From Agrypnia vestita (Eukaryota; Arthropoda; Insecta; Trichoptera; Phryganeidae), in contig JADDOH010010921.1 in the NCBI GenBank assembly GCA_016648135.1, forward strand, positions 1-64,000: 64,000 nt of DNA, written 5' to 3'. Below, in pieces: positions 10,690 to 22,479 of this stretch; the first letter of the stretch is position 1, and each line of letters starts with the position of its first letter. The position numbers were made by a program, and so were the translations under genes. The notes under the pieces were generated by a model. That model was not told where the DNA came from and made no database searches. It was given only the letters and a program-made list of their open reading frames with translations.

Positions 10690-10920
10690 TCCACTCACCT
10701 TGTATGCGCGGATCATTAGTGATCGAGAAGATATTGAAGACGACAGGCGTGGCGGAAGACCGCCGACTTCAATTACGAAAGAAAATGTTTTTGCTAATTG
10801 AAGGCGACAGTCGCGAATATCGGTGCAAACAATAACGCAGAACTCTATTATCGGGGTGCTGTAGGAATCACTGAAACAATCAGCCGCTTTCTATCGCTTA
10901 AGATTGTAGATTTAGAAAAA
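10690..10920 (+). pseudogene. Possible decayed mariner-type transposase fragment
   Basis: One + frame reads DREDIEDDRRGGRPPTSITK followed by ENV. This resembles the D-D-x-R-S-G-R-P-S-T-S...ENV segment between helix-turn-helix motifs of mariner transposases. Stops follow within about 30 codons and no catalytic D,D residues are present. Supported by this one motif only. Confidence 0.4.
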
Positions 10921-11125
10921 AATCAACCAATGTACGGAGATCATGGACCACATCTACATGCAGCCTAACTAAGGCAGGCTAACTTATAAATCCAATAATA
11001 AGCGGTACGTCACTTCTGCCGCACCCGAAATCTTATTCACGTCGTTTTGCGTTTTATCGTTCAACCTACTACAAAGAATTTCATCTTGTATGCTAACCTC
11101 AAGCAATATATAATATAATTAGCAA

Positions 11126-11458
11126 TATATAATAATTTGTATGTTCCTGATAATTACATTAGACATCGTCAGCATAGATTGTTTCACATTCCAATATACA
11201 GGACCAACCTGCCGATGGTTATGCCTGTTGGAAGAGCCACAGCTATGCTGAACAAAATCGCTTTGGGTATTGATATATTCCATGTGTCTGAGGGGGTTTT
11301 CCGAAGCGGGATTCTCCTACACCTTTGTCCAGATTTTATGTTATTTTTAATTAATAAAATATTTTTATTTTGTTATATACTTCCTAATATGTATGCCTTA
11401 AACATTTTGTTTGTAATGCACATATTATCAAATAAATTGAATTGAATCGGATTGAATT
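11126..11458 (+). pseudogene. LINE RT C-terminal fragment with TTGAA tail (copy A)
   Basis: An open frame (from 11137) encodes YVPDNYIRHRQHRLFHIPIY, then RTNLPMVMPVGRATAMLNK and FHVSEGVF, the extreme C-terminus of a non-LTR reverse transcriptase. A 3' untranslated part follows and ends in a (TTGAA)n-like tail. It is one of five copies of this 3' end (others at 14538, 38650, 44788 and 54367) and is the most 5'-truncated. Confidence 0.7.
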
Positions 11459-11461
11459 GAA

Positions 11462-11625
11462 TCTTCTTCTTCTTCAACCTTCAACTCTCCACTGCTGGAT
11501 GTTTTTCTTCTTATTATATTCCTCCACCTTTCCCTGTTGTTTGCTTCTTATAGCCATTTCTTTCCTCCCACAGCGGCTATATTGTCAACCCTTGTCTTAT
11601 AAGGTCTTCCTGCGTCCGAATACTT
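11462..11625 (-). pseudogene. RTE-like LINE 3' end fragment
   Basis: On the minus strand the sequence reads a degraded KKW...EANNRERWRN segment and a CCAGCAGTGGAGAGTTGAAG end with a (GAA)n tail. This matches the 3' end of the element at 15395-15826 (KEGW...EAYIQQWRDEG, GAA tail). Frames are broken. Confidence 0.55.
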
Positions 11626-11635
11626 AGATGGTCGG

Positions 11636-11890
11636 CAGGAGTGACCCTTAAGGATGGGATTAAAAGTTCACGCATTCGTAATACCTTGGGTGTCACGGAC
11701 ATAAACGGTAAGCTGGAGTAACGACAGTTGAGATAGTATGAGCACATAGGACAGAGACCACCAGACCACACAGTGAAGCAGGAAATATCTCTGGAGCTTC
11801 ATCGAAAGTTATCTAGAGGAAGACCAAAGAACTCCTGGATGACTCAATGCTCCAAAATATTACAGAGAAACGGCCTGGATAAAAGTGATA
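11636..11890 (+). pseudogene. LINE RT C-terminal fragment
   Basis: The + frame reads GVTLKDGIKSSRIRNTLGVT, then after a stop a GRPKNSWM block, the usual order of a non-LTR reverse transcriptase tail (dispersed R-I-R motif, then G-R-P-x-x-x-W). Stop codons are present. It runs directly into the T-rich 3' remnant at 11905. Confidence 0.5.
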
Positions 11891-11904
11891 CCCAGAACTG
11901 AAAA

Positions 11905-12205
11905 AGATGTATATTTTTTATTATATCATGACGTTCAAAGCTTGTGCTATATCTTTTCACTGTATATTATTACTTTTTTTGTTTTTGAATTTCTATTATA
12001 TTATGTTTTTCTTATATACTTGTTTTTTACTTTATATTATATTTATCTTTATGTATTTGTATCCGTATTTTAAGTATTTTTTTTCCACTTTGTCATTATT
12101 ATGTTTACATGTTATCATTTTTTTCTTTAAACTTTGTAACAGAAGTTAATGTACACTTTACCTATCTGTTGTAAAAGCCCTACAAGGCGTAAATAATAAA
12201 TAAAA
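11905..12205 (+). repeat. T-rich LINE 3' untranslated remnant, second copy
   Basis: Shares the T-rich body and the CCTATCTGTTGTAAAAGCC end block with 3740-4320, then ends in AAATAATAAATAAAAAAATA. Probably the 3' end of the LINE fragment just upstream. Confidence 0.5.
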
Positions 12206-12769
12206 AAATAAAAAAGATATAGATGAGAACGAGAAGAGCCGACCCCAAAAGATGAGTTGGGACAGTGCGAGGAAGAAGAAAAAGAAAAAGTCTTATAAGT
12301 TCTTCCAAATATACAGTCGTTTTGGCTACGAGTTTATGCGGAGCACTATCTGTTGACAACACTGACAGACACTGTTGTAAAGAGAATTATGTATTTTGAT
12401 ATTATTATTCCGTAGACATACTGATTGGCACATAGTAAGTGATTTCGTGTACACCACTATTAAATAATGTTATTGTATCAGTAAAGTTATATTAAGTGAT
12501 TATTTACGAACGCTGATTTGACTTGACATTGCTTGATTCAAAGCCAACTAGTTTTGAAGATATTAATGCTTGTATCACTCAAAACAGGTATTTTGAATTG
12601 AACTGACTTCATACATAGACATCAGTTTAATAAAAAAAATAAGGTATTTGGAGCGCAGAGTGAGAATGTATAAAAAATCATGTATATTCATTTTTTATAA
12701 TACTACGGCAAAAACGATTAATATATTTTAAAGACGATTATTAAATGATTGAATCGGGAACTGAAATTA

Positions 12770-13065
12770 ATATACATATATATATATATATATTTTGTGT
12801 TTTATTTCTTACATACAATATATAAATCTTATTTCTATATAATATATATATTAGAAATAAGATTATATATATATAGCATGTGTATGTAGATGTATATTAT
12901 ATGTATATGTATAATAATATATATAATATAATATATATATATTTATATATATATAATATTATCTATATATATATATTATTATATATACATGTTTTATATG
13001 TAGTATATATATATCTATATGTATGTATGTGTGTATATATGTGTATTATATATATTATATCTTGC
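12770..13065. repeat. AT-rich microsatellite block
   Basis: Long TATATA runs (12772-12792, 12838-12878, 12915-12990) mix with TATG/TGTATATG runs up to 13060. Open frames across it consist of Tyr/Ile/Met and are compositional artefacts. A further (TA)n run is at 13188-13212. The flanking 12206-12769 shows nothing identifiable. Confidence 0.9.
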
Positions 13066-13227
13066 TAATTGTCCAAACTTAAAAAAAAAACTGTACAGGT
13101 AGTTGCTTCAGAACGACATGTCAGTAAGCAACTACCTTCATTTATATGTATAAATAAATTTAATAGAAATAAAACCATATAATATATATAATATATATAT
13201 ATATATATATAAATAGGCGTATTTTAA

Positions 13228-13545
13228 AATTTCGTGGGTATGGTAATATGCATAACACATAATAATATATAAAAAGAAACCCTGATTCCCTACCCGCCAA
13301 GTTTTCTCCACAAACAGCCACAACCACCCACCAGTGGTTATGGTGGTGGATAGCCTTTGGTGCCACATCGAAAATATGCACCTTAACTGAGTGGCGGAAT
13401 TTGTCAGCGTGTCTAGAAGGTTCCTGTACATTCAATAAAGTTCTGGAAGTAGAATGTTCTAGAAGGTTCGCGAAAGTCCTATGACGATCCAAACAGTGTA
13501 CTAAAATCAACGCGTGCAAAGCCGCGCGTGCACAGCTAGTAATTT
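13228..13545 (-). mobile_element. Element with TAGCTGTGCACGCGCGGC head (copy 1)
   Basis: On the minus strand it runs from TAGCTGTGCACGCGCGGC at 13540 through CCTTCTAGAACATTCT blocks, a GTGGCACCAAAGGCTATCC block and a palindromic CCACCACCATAACCACTGG segment to GTAGGGAAT near 13280. The same order occurs on the + strand at 39790-40300. No coding capacity; class not determined (nonautonomous element). Confidence 0.65.
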
Positions 13546-14537
13546 AATAATATGTGGGAAACGAAAAAATGGTTTTTAGAAATTTTCCTCTGCAACTTTG
13601 TGAAAGCCAATTTCAAATTATATTTAAAAATGATAACACTATTTACTTTCAACATTTGTTATTTATTATGTTAATCTTCAGTAACAGTAATATCATTAAT
13701 ACTTAATATGAGACTTAAGTGTGGCGAGAAGAGTGGGAGGAAAATTAGGTTTGTATATACTCTAAGGAGATTAGAGTCGGCAGGGTGTAGGGGCGCGGTC
13801 ACTAAGCGCTAAAGAAGAGACGTAATGGAAAGTGTTTCAATATTAATAACATTTCTATTACACTTAATCGCTAAATTCGCAATATTTTAATTATTTATTA
13901 AGTTTTTCTAGATATTACTATTATTTTTCAATGATAATTAATTAATACTTGTTCCCTAGAGTTTTCCATGTTGCACAGCTGTTTTGCTGGTATGCTCTGC
14001 ACATCATTAGTATTTACATTTTACGTGATGCTCGGCATTGAATCTAGTAAGTTCTTTTTTAGAATTTCGGCATTCGATTATAGTTCAGTAAGGTGAAATC
14101 CATATTCTAAGGGTAGCTATTATATCAACGTTATCTTACCCTGCCGCCCTATATTCGTCATCCATCATTTTGTAAAAGGGTCCTCGATCTCATTCAATTT
14201 ATTATGTGGCGTTTAATAAAAAGGTACAACACCCCGCTACTGCGTGTAGGGTGATGACTGATTCTTACCCCTTCAGTTGTTGTGTAATGTATGATAAATT
14301 GTATCTCACAAATAGTTTATGTGATGGTTTGTGCAAAATCCGATGTCTTGTACATCCGGCCGAATCTCCATTTATTTTAAAATAAAAATCTTAACGGCCA
14401 AATACAAGATGGGTAAAAAAAATATTGCCCTTTGCCGTGCGCACACCCATTGACTTAATTTTGGGGTATTTTTTAACATCGATGGTGATGGTGATGATAT
14501 GTGCGAGGTTTAATAATGAGTACTCCTGAAAGAATGT
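13546..14537. other. Unassigned intronic sequence
   Basis: No gene or repeat family recognised. GGTGATGGTGATG near 14480 is a short trinucleotide-like run. Confidence 0.4.
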
Positions 14538-14990
14538 TAATTCAATTCAATTCAATTTCAATTCAATTCAATTTATTTCACGATAATATGTACATGACAA
14601 ACAAAATGTTTAAGGCATACATATTAGGAAGTATATATCAAAAATGAAAATATTTAATAAATTAAAAATAACATAAAATCTGGTCAAAGGTGTAGGAGAA
14701 TCCCGCTTCGGAAAACCCCCTCAGACACATGGAATATATCAATACCCAAAGCAATTTTGTTCAGCATAGCTGTGGCTCTTCCAACAGGCATAACCATCGG
14801 CATGTTGGTCCTGTATATTGGAATGTGAAACAATCTATGCTGACGATGTCTAGTGTAATTATCAGGAACATACAAACCAATGCTCTGGATAATTTCAGGA
14901 TTATCGATAAAACAATCGATAAAAATGTGTAATCAAATACACATTCCTTCTAGTCTCTAAACTATTGTAGCCAAGCATACCCTGGTTAAG
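14538..14990 (-). pseudogene. LINE RT C-terminal fragment with TTGAA tail (copy B)
   Basis: Minus strand. The 5' boundary is at CCAGGGTATGCTTGGC (near 14984). Coding includes a broken SLETRR start and YVPDNYTRHRQHRLF, then VMPVGRATAMLNKIALG. The 3' end is a (TTGAA)n tail at 14538-14572. Its 5' boundary coincides with copies C and E. Confidence 0.75.
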
Positions 14991-15214
14991 TTGGTTAAGT
15001 ACATTGATATCGTCCAACGTACTACCTTCGATATTGAATGTAACCCAAACCAAGGAATACTGCGTCCGATGGCCTGACATTCAATTTTACCCATATCAAA
15101 AGCAAATATGTTAACACATCAAATAATTACTCATTAATTGATGAATTGTATTTCCCCACTGGCTAGTATTACTAAGCTAAACGCTTGTGCTATGAAAATA
15201 GGACTAATTTGCTG

Positions 15215-15295
15215 TTCTGGAGTGAGGTCAGAACCCGCGACCTTTGGATCACGAGGTGAGAGTCCTAACCACAAGACCAACAAGCTACTCAAATT
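15215..15295 (-). mobile_element. tRNA-like SINE head
   Basis: On the minus strand the sequence gives TTGGTCTTGTGGTTAGGAC (A-box-like) and GTCGCGGGTTCTGACCTC (B-box-like) about 40 bp apart, tRNA-Glu-like in the first half. It lacks a clean 7-bp acceptor stem, so I call it a SINE head or tRNA pseudogene. Confidence 0.55.
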
Positions 15296-15394
15296 ATATC
15301 TTAGTATCGATTATATCTTTGACACATATATTTGGCAAACTTAAACATATCTTAGAGAACACGGAGATCCCAATTAGCCTAAAAGAAAAGCCTT

Positions 15395-15826
15395 TGAATC
15401 ATGCATACTGCAAGTGATGACGTATGAAGTGGATATTATGGCCCTCACAAAGAAAAGTGTAGAAAGGCTCAAATGCACGCAACGATCCATGGAGAGATCC
15501 ATGCTTGGAGTAAGCCTAAGAGAAAGTTAGAAATGACGAAATTAGAAGCAGAACGATAGTGGATATCATGAATCGTGTAGCGAAGCTAAAATAGTAATGG
15601 TCAGGGCATGTTACAAGGCAGGATGCTACAAGGTGGCCTCCCAGAGTTCTGAAATGAAGATCTTGCGAGAATAAAAGGGCCATCGGAATACCTCAAAAGT
15701 AATGGGCCGACGTGGGGGGGAAAAATGGCTACAATTAGCAAATAACAAGGAAGGATGGAAAGGTATGGAAGAGGCTTATATCCAGCAGTGGAGAGATGAA
15801 GGCTGAAGAAGAAGAAAAAGAAGAAG
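15395..15826 (+). pseudogene. RTE-like LINE reverse transcriptase C-terminus
   Basis: Interrupted + frames read VMTYEVDIMALTKKSVERLK, then CTQRSMERSMLGVSLR, KIRNDEIRSRTIVDIMNRVA, KWADV and EGWKGMEEAYIQQWRDEG, followed by a (GAA)n tail. This is the conserved tail of insect endonuclease-reverse transcriptase elements: the Y-G-A-E-T-W segment (here degraded), Q-R-x-M-E-R-x-M-L-G, D-I-x-x-R-x-A and the terminal QQW. Several frame breaks and stops mark it as dead and 5'-truncated. Confidence 0.75.
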
Positions 15827-16640
15827 ATCGATTATATCCTCATGAAGCATCGCATTTCCAGAGCCAAAATTCCCATGGGATCCCGTTCACTTAGAGTAAG
15901 TCTCACAAGTAAATATTTTTATTTAGGTTTAATAGTTGATAAACACTTTAATTGGAAACAACATATTGATAATATTTGTAAAAAACTGAGATCCATGCTA
16001 AGTGCATTTCACATGCTAAGACTGTGTGGCTCTCGGGGCATACTGTACTCTCTTTACTTCGCGATGGTTGACTCGGTTATCAGTTATGGCGTGAGCAGTT
16101 ATGGTCTTACCTATAAAACATAGATTGACAAAATCAATCGGTTACAATTAAGATTCCTAAAACTTATAGTAGATAATAGAACTAAATGTATGTACAAGGA
16201 TGATTATAATAAATTATTCAAATAAATGCAAAATATTACCAACTGACCAAAAAGTAAAATATACTAGAAGAAATGATAAATAATATTAATATACACACTG
16301 ACACGCACCATAACTATGCAACCAGATCGACAGGACGAACAATGAGAATACCAATCACTAACAACGTGTATGGCGAAAGAAAAAGAGATTATATTGTGCC
16401 AAGAATCTTTAATAAATTAAATAAAAAAATTCTTTGAGATGATGCAAGACAAAAAAACTCCATTGGCTTCAAAAAAGTACAAGCTTAAATCTTACATTAA
16501 TTTATAATTACATATCATGTATCACATATAAAAAAACATGCAACACTCGATAATGACCTACTATCTTCATTATAAAATAGAAATTATTGTAAAATATTGA
16601 AGGCAACCATGCCGTAAAACTGCTGTGCAGTTTGGCATAT
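15827..16640 (+). pseudogene. CR1/jockey-like LINE RT C-terminus and 3' UTR
   Basis: An open + frame at 15842-16123 reads YFYLGLIVDKHFNWKQHI, then LRSMLSAFHMLRLCGSRGIL and AMVDSVISYGVSSYG, typical of the post-palm thumb of CR1/jockey-group reverse transcriptases. After a stop it continues INRLQLRFLKLIVDN, and further on HHNYATRSTGRTMRIP and YIVPRIFNKL. An A-rich 3' tail ends near 16640. It lies directly after the GAA tail of the RTE-like fragment. Confidence 0.7.
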
Positions 16641-16679
16641 TATAATGTAATAAATATCAAAAAAATATATAAATATATA

Positions 16680-16970
16680 AAAAAAAAACTATATTCCAAC
16701 ACTCACGTCGAGGAATGCGCGCGTATTACTGTTGACATGATCATGCATATTAAACCTGACACTAACAAGCGCTGATTTGAACATTGTAATACCGAAATTC
16801 TGCCTGAAGCTACACTCTTCGCCCTGAAGCGGTGCAGTAGTTGTTGTCCCTCTCATTGTGTCGAGAAACGCAAACAGCGTGCATTCCGATTGGTTGGGAA
16901 TATCTCGTGTCAAAAGCCATTGATACGTACCCAACCTGGAATCGCCAAGGCGTATCTTCATCACAGACAG
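16680..16970 (-). other. Unresolved open segment
   Basis: A GC-richer segment holds a 91-codon minus frame (16689-16964) with QGEECSFRQNFGITMFKSAL and a DHVNSNTRAFLD stretch. I do not recognise it, and no splice borders match. It could be a decayed transposon or a retrocopy fragment. Sequence on to 17174 is AT-rich and unassigned. Confidence 0.25.
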
Positions 16971-17174
16971 ATGAGATTTGAGAGCTCATAGCGAAATTAA
17001 TTTAATATTGCACAACGAATCTGAAAAAAAAAATTTAAGGATTGTATAAAAAAAAAATTGTTTTTTGTAAGTCAAGCGATAAGTTTTAAGAACTTTCGAA
17101 AAGTGTCCACACTTACTGCAAATGCATATTTCGGCGTTTTTTTTACTAAAATGTGGGTTTTTGTTATTCATTTA

Positions 17175-17985
17175 TATCAGAATGTATATTCTAGACTGCA
17201 ATTTTTTTAGTGCAAAAACTTAGATAGAACCTTTGTTCTTATATAAAAGTAATAAGCTGAATATTATTTACAATAATTAAGAAAATATAAGCATTAATCG
17301 ACGGGCCGCGGCCAAAAAAATCGTTTTTAGTGTCCTTGGCGGAACAAAGTTTTAATGAATATTTATATGTACGCATAATATGTTTTTTTTATACATTTAA
17401 AGTTTACTCTATTATCTAGAATCCTTACTTATATACACTTATATATACTTATGACGTAATTATATAAAAGAATGCCGTTGGCAGCGGCGTCATTTATTGG
17501 GACATTTCATGCTTTGGAATTTTTATTTTTAAATAATTAGGTGTTTTTATTTAAAAAAACTTTATTTTAATTAGTGAGTAAGGCCTCAAAATACGGGAAT
17601 AAATAGAACATAGTGTTTAAAATCATTTCTCTATATAAATAAATCTGTTTTAAATCAACAAAAACGTAAAAATTTCTTGCAAATTTAAAACATTATAACT
17701 TTATTAATATTAAACATTTCTTAATTATCTAAGTAAGACTTCAAGATAATGAAGTTAACTTTGTACGTATAAAAAACATATTATGCGTACATATAAATAT
17801 TTATTAAAACTTTGTTCCGCCTAGGACACTAAAAATGATTTTTTTGGCCTCGGCCTGTCGATTAATGCTTATATTTTCTTAATTATTTTAAATAATGTTC
17901 AGTTTATTACTTTTATATAAGAACAAATATTCTATCTATGTTATTGCACTAAAAAAATTGCATATCCAGACTATAAATTCTGATA
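17175..17985. mobile_element. Foldback element with about 220-bp inverted arms
   Basis: The left arm, 17175-17394, starts TATCAGAATGTATATTCTAG. The right arm, 17767-17985, ends AATTCTGATA. They are inverted near-copies including TTGCACTAAAAAAATTGCA, TAAGCATTAATCGAC and GGCGGAACAAAGTTTTAAT or its variants. The 370-bp centre is AT-rich with no transposase. This is a nonautonomous foldback DNA element. Confidence 0.75.
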
Positions 17986-18114
17986 GGTGGGCCTTCTTAT
18001 AGGATGGCCCAGGCTTCTCGACTTGCATGAGCTGGCTTAAGTAATCAATTAATCAATCTACAATCAATTTTTTATAGTTATATAAATGTTCCAAATCTGA
18101 AAACGTTTCATATA

Positions 18115-18644
18115 CAGGGTGTACCAGAGCTAGCAGCAGAAACTTGGTAGGTAGATTTCTGACTATGTTATGAGTCTAAAATGTTCAAGCAACCATGACC
18201 TAATATTAATAGTTATGCAGATATGCAATATCAAATTTGCATTTTTTTTTCAATATTTCTGACTCATTTCTTTTAAAAAGTTAAACTATGATTCCAGTAA
18301 CTTATATCGATTATGAAAAATTTATTTGCTTCAATATAACTTAAATAAAATGATAAAAACCTTTGTAAATAAAATAACTTTTTCCAATTTTTGCAATTTT
18401 TTTATCATTTTATACGACCTGTATTAAAGAGAATGAATTTTTCACAATCGACAAATGTTACTGTAATGATAGGTTAACATTTTGCAAAAAATAAGTAAGA
18501 AATATTGAAAAAAAAATGCAATCTTTGATATTGCATATCTCCATAACTATTGATAATAGGCCATGGTTGTTTGAACATTTTAGACTCACAACATAGTCAG
18601 GAATCTACCTGCCAAGTTTCTGCTGCTAGCTCTGGCACACCCTG
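18115..18644. mobile_element. TA-flanked foldback MITE
   Basis: The termini CAGGGTGTACCAGAGCTAGC and its inverted partner GCTAGCTCTGGCACACCCTG are flanked by TA on both sides, as for Tc1/mariner-type elements. Inverted similarity continues through most of the 530 bp, with the centre near 18380, so the whole element is an imperfect palindrome. The left breakpoint of the 9-kb tandem duplication (18306) lies inside its left arm. A truncated copy (27404-27739) therefore starts duplication copy 2. Confidence 0.8.
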
Positions 18645-19184
18645 TATTTGAAGTCCTTCTCGTGAAATAGTATACATAGAATTCGCAGCTGGTAATGATA
18701 CATTTTTGATGTACCCAAATGATACTTCAGAGGCTTCCTGCGGCAGAGGTCATGAGTGAGAAAATTCAAGGAGAATGTTGAATGGGCCATCAAAGCTAAG
18801 GGTACAAGTACAAATACCTACGTGCATAGAACGTCCAAGATGTAATTAATGTTTTGCCTCCATTCCGCTGTACTTAATAAGGTACGTGTTTTAGAGTCAC
18901 AAAGGACCTCATCTGGAATGTGTGCGAAGATACTGAACACAGCATCCTTTATGAACAAAGACAGGCGTCATTTAGGATGAACAAAGGAGCGGCACCGCAT
19001 TTATGACTCGAGTTGATTTACAGAATACAGGTGCCCTTAGAGGTAATTACGATCGACCTTACCAACCCACAAGCCTTTAACATAAGTCGGATAACGTCAG
19101 GCAAGTGTGGATGGTATTACGATGTACGGTGTTACTACTTACGTTAACCAGACAAAACTACTGTCGCGCGATACACGGCGTTGA

Positions 19185-19860
19185 CCTTCGTCTTCTTCTC
19201 GTGCCCTGTCCGTTTACCGGACGTTGGCCATCATGTTGGCTATGCGGACTTTGTTTACTGCGGCCCGGAACAGCTCCACAGCAGATTGGACAAACTCAGG
19301 TTTTTCAGCCATGAAGTCCTCCTTCTTCCAGGGCCCCGACTTCCGGCAATCTTTTCCTGCATTATGAGATGCAAGATCTCGTATTTTTCTGGATGTCTCA
19401 TCACGTGTCCCAGATATTGAATTTTTCGTATTTTCATTGTTTTAATAACTTATTTTTCTTTATTCATCCGAGCCATAACATCTTCTTTCGTAACTCTGTC
19501 CATCCAGCTTATTTTGAGAATTCTTCTGTAGATCCACGTCTCGAATGCCTCAAGTCGCCTTATCAGTTCTTCGGTAAGCGTCCATGCTTCCATTCCATAG
19601 AATAATACTGAAAACACGTAGCATCTGACCATCCGAATTCGTAATCCTAGGTTGAGATCATGACTGCAGAACATATTTTTCATGCGGATAAAGGTTGCAC
19701 GAGCTTGCTCTATGCGGCATTTGATTTCAACCGAAGGATCCCATCTTTCATTTAAGTTGCAGCCCAAGTATACAATACTTTGTACCTTCTCTAGTTTCGT
19801 TCCAGTCATGTAAAGACCTTGACCTTGGAAACCGCAAATTGCACATAGGTACATCTCGTA
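19185..19860 (-). pseudogene. LINE reverse transcriptase C-terminus (duplication copy 1)
   Basis: The minus-strand frame encodes QSIVYLGCNL, IKCRIEQARATFIRMKNMF, RIRMVRCYVFSVLFYGMEAW, RRLEAFETWIYRRILKISW and MDRVTKEDVMARM. A single TAA stop at 19450-19452 interrupts it, then it continues in frame with KIRKIQYLGHVMRHPEKYEI and a GPGRRRTSWLKNL block. The catalytic palm is missing, so it is 5'-truncated. The 3' end is an (AGA)n tail at 19185-19196. The family is an insect endonuclease-reverse transcriptase LINE. Confidence 0.85.
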
Positions 19861-19969
19861 TAACTTGTTGATCTAAAACATTATTAATTACATTGTTTGA
19901 TTCTTTTTGAACAAAAATGTAACGTAAACGTAAATAATGATACTTGAGAATACATAAGTATGTAAGTAC

Positions 19970-20435
19970 ATGTATTCTTCTTGTTATTTCTTATGTACTC
20001 ATGTATACTTCTGTATCATTATTTACTTTACCAGTATACTATACTCATCTCATGTAAAAGGCATTTACCTGTCATATATTTATTTTCATCTTATATTTTC
20101 ATGTTTATTTAATTATGTTTGTATCACTGCACCTTTATTTTGCTCAGCCTACATTAATATTAATTCATATTCTTTGGGGGCTTTACTTGTATTTCCTTAC
20201 ATATCTGTATATCACGTATCATGTCTCATTCTATTTCTTATATTGTTTCACATTGTTGTATACATAAGAGTTTCAGTGGCGTAAGAAAGACGACCACTTT
20301 AGCATTTAAAAATGCCGAATCGGGTGGCAAAGGTGTAGGGCCGATATAGGAGCTATTGCTCATAAAACGGTTCGGGGTATTTGGTGGGTCCCTGTTCACT
20401 GTATTTGTTGATTTGCGAAACTCTTTATTCAATTC
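19970..20435 (-). pseudogene. CR1-like LINE 3' remnant
   Basis: A minus frame (20238-20432) includes VNRDPPNTPNRFMSNSSYI followed by GPTPLPPDSAF. It is alignable to VNGTHRLPRTVLRAKASIS in the CR1/L2-like fragment near 62880. T-rich (plus-strand) 3' untranslated sequence extends to 19970. Related nucleotides occur at 29346-29440, 29700-29860 and 47110-47230. Confidence 0.45.
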
Positions 20436-20597
20436 TTGTATGGAGAGAGAAGTAGTTAACGCGGTTACACTTCTATGTTCTGAATTTTATTTATAATTTC
20501 TTTATAGTAATAAAATATAATGTCTACTCTTACGTCATACTAGGATTATCTATTAAAATATATAATAAAATATTGAACACTATTGATCCCGTTGAAA

Positions 20598-21100
20598 TTT
20601 TTTTTTTTTATTTAAAGACCATCGACAGGTCAGAATGACCCTAATGGACAATCATTTAGGACAAGGTGATTAGTACAGTTATATTTTACTTAAAACATTA
20701 ATACATTATACAATATAAGTAGAGTACAATATGCGACTACAAGATGAACGAAGTTCACAATCTCCGCACGACATAATAGGCATGTAGGCTCCCAGGTCAA
20801 CCAAGTCAAAAAATGTGTACCCTCATCTATGTGGCAATAAAAAAATTTGTTTAGGTTGATTTCCGAAGAGTCCGTCTTACACGCTCAAATTATTTTCGGT
20901 CAGGAGTGATATAATTTCTCTCTTGAACTGAGGTTGTGTCATGTGAAATATGTCGATGTTGGGGTTACATGACGTGAGCTCGTTGTACTGGTTTAGAATT
21001 CTAGGTAGAGGTTAGAAATAACCTACGTTGGTGTTGTAGACCTTTGTGTGGAATAGTGTTTGGGATCTCAGAGACCGGGCAGGTATATTAATATCTATTT
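20598..21100 (-). pseudogene. LINE 3' end with poly(A), antisense (copy 1)
   Basis: It starts with a T run, followed by ATTTAAAGACCATCGACAGG and CAGAATGACCCTAATGGAC. On the minus strand this is a 3' untranslated region ending TTTAAATAAAAAAA. Upstream, on the minus strand toward 21090, a broken coding tail is readable in short pieces (AHVM, HISHD). No intact domain. Confidence 0.55.
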
Positions 21101-21617
21101 TCGGGAGTATCGAGTCATTCATTCAAGTCAATCAATCAAATATATCAATAAAAGTGGAGATTAAAAATGATAGAAATATAGGAAGGAGGATGGAGGGAAA
21201 TGGGAACAATATTATGGTCTGCATATGAAGAAAGATCAGGGAAAAGGAAGCTCGACTTACCTGCCAACGAATATGAATACTTCATGAATACTTAGGGAAG
21301 TGTGATGATGAGACTAGATGAATTCGGCAATACAATTTTTTCACACACCTGATCACACGCACAAAATGCGGGGCGTTATCCTCACCCGATGCCTCACCTG
21401 GAGGTAGATATTCGGAGATAACTTTAAGCCGGGCGAAAAATGATCTTCTCGTCGAGCTTTTGATTTTGATTTGACAAAAAAATGAATAGAGGAAAAAGGG
21501 GGAAGGGAGATAGGTGACGTAGATGACAATTTTTTTTTTTAAATTAATAATACATTTAATATTTTATTACAAAGATACCTTGAAAATAATTATAATTCTT
21601 TTTTTTGTATGTATATA

Positions 21618-21656
21618 CCTCACCAAAAAGAATTACGATTCTTTTGTGTGGTGAGG
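21618..21656. repeat. Nested hairpin (copy 1)
   Basis: CCTCACCA and TGGTGAGG enclose an inner AAAAGAAT/ATTCTTTT inverted pair around TACG. In copy 2 (31040-31076) the outer stem is intact, but the inner pair has lost bases and one change. Could be the closed end of a small MITE. Confidence 0.6.
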
Positions 21657-22479
21657 GATAACCACTTACAATCATATAGGTAGATAATCTAATTTATTAC
21701 GAGTAGACAATATGAAAGATAATATATTATTCATCTAATATATCAAAAATCTTAATTAATAATACAATACAATAATACAATACAGTCAAGTAAATAATAA
21801 TGTAGAATAAGTAGTCAAAAGAGACCAAACTTAATCACAAAAGACAATTCTACAATAAATGATAACCTATTCGGCTTCACTGGGGGAATTTGCTCACAAG
21901 CTGCAGCCGCAAAACATTCACCGTCATGTAAAATAGATTGAACAAATCAAGTAATTGTACAGGTATCTTCATCGATTCGAGGGAATTTCTCGACAGTATC
22001 TCCCATGAACAACAATAAAATATGGATTCGCGAATATTGTAACGAAACGAATGTCGTAATAGTATGGTGGTGAATAAATCAAAACTATTCGCGCTGCCGA
22101 TTTCAAAAAAACGTGTTCAATTTATGACCTCACCTTGCGTAGCTACTGTTTGTACATGACTATAGAGAAACACAACACACAGTCAGAGTCAGAAGAGCAA
22201 ACAGTGATAGACAATGTCTCGAGTAAGTTGTTAGGCAATTAGGATGTGACGCAGGGGACCCCTGAAGCCACCGCCGCTGGTAAACATCCCTTCCGAGTCA
22301 ACAGATGAGGGTTTTTAGTTTTATAGTTAGTTCCTCGTCCTCGGGGGAGGCTACCACCCCCCTTGTACCCCCTCCAACCAGAGCACACAGGTTCATTACG
22401 TCTGTGGCAGTTCTGTTTAACTTCAGCGACAGTTATTCTGGAAATGTACCGGGAAAATCAAAAAATTGGCTTGAAAGAA

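Noticed and set aside
12880..13431. Several open frames of 60-119 codons on both strands
   Set aside because: They lie in TA-rich microsatellite or in the repeat at 13228-13545 and translate to Tyr/Ile-rich or repeat-derived peptides.
15215..15295. tRNA-Glu-like gene
   Set aside because: Second half does not close a cloverleaf and lacks a matching acceptor stem; treated as SINE head.
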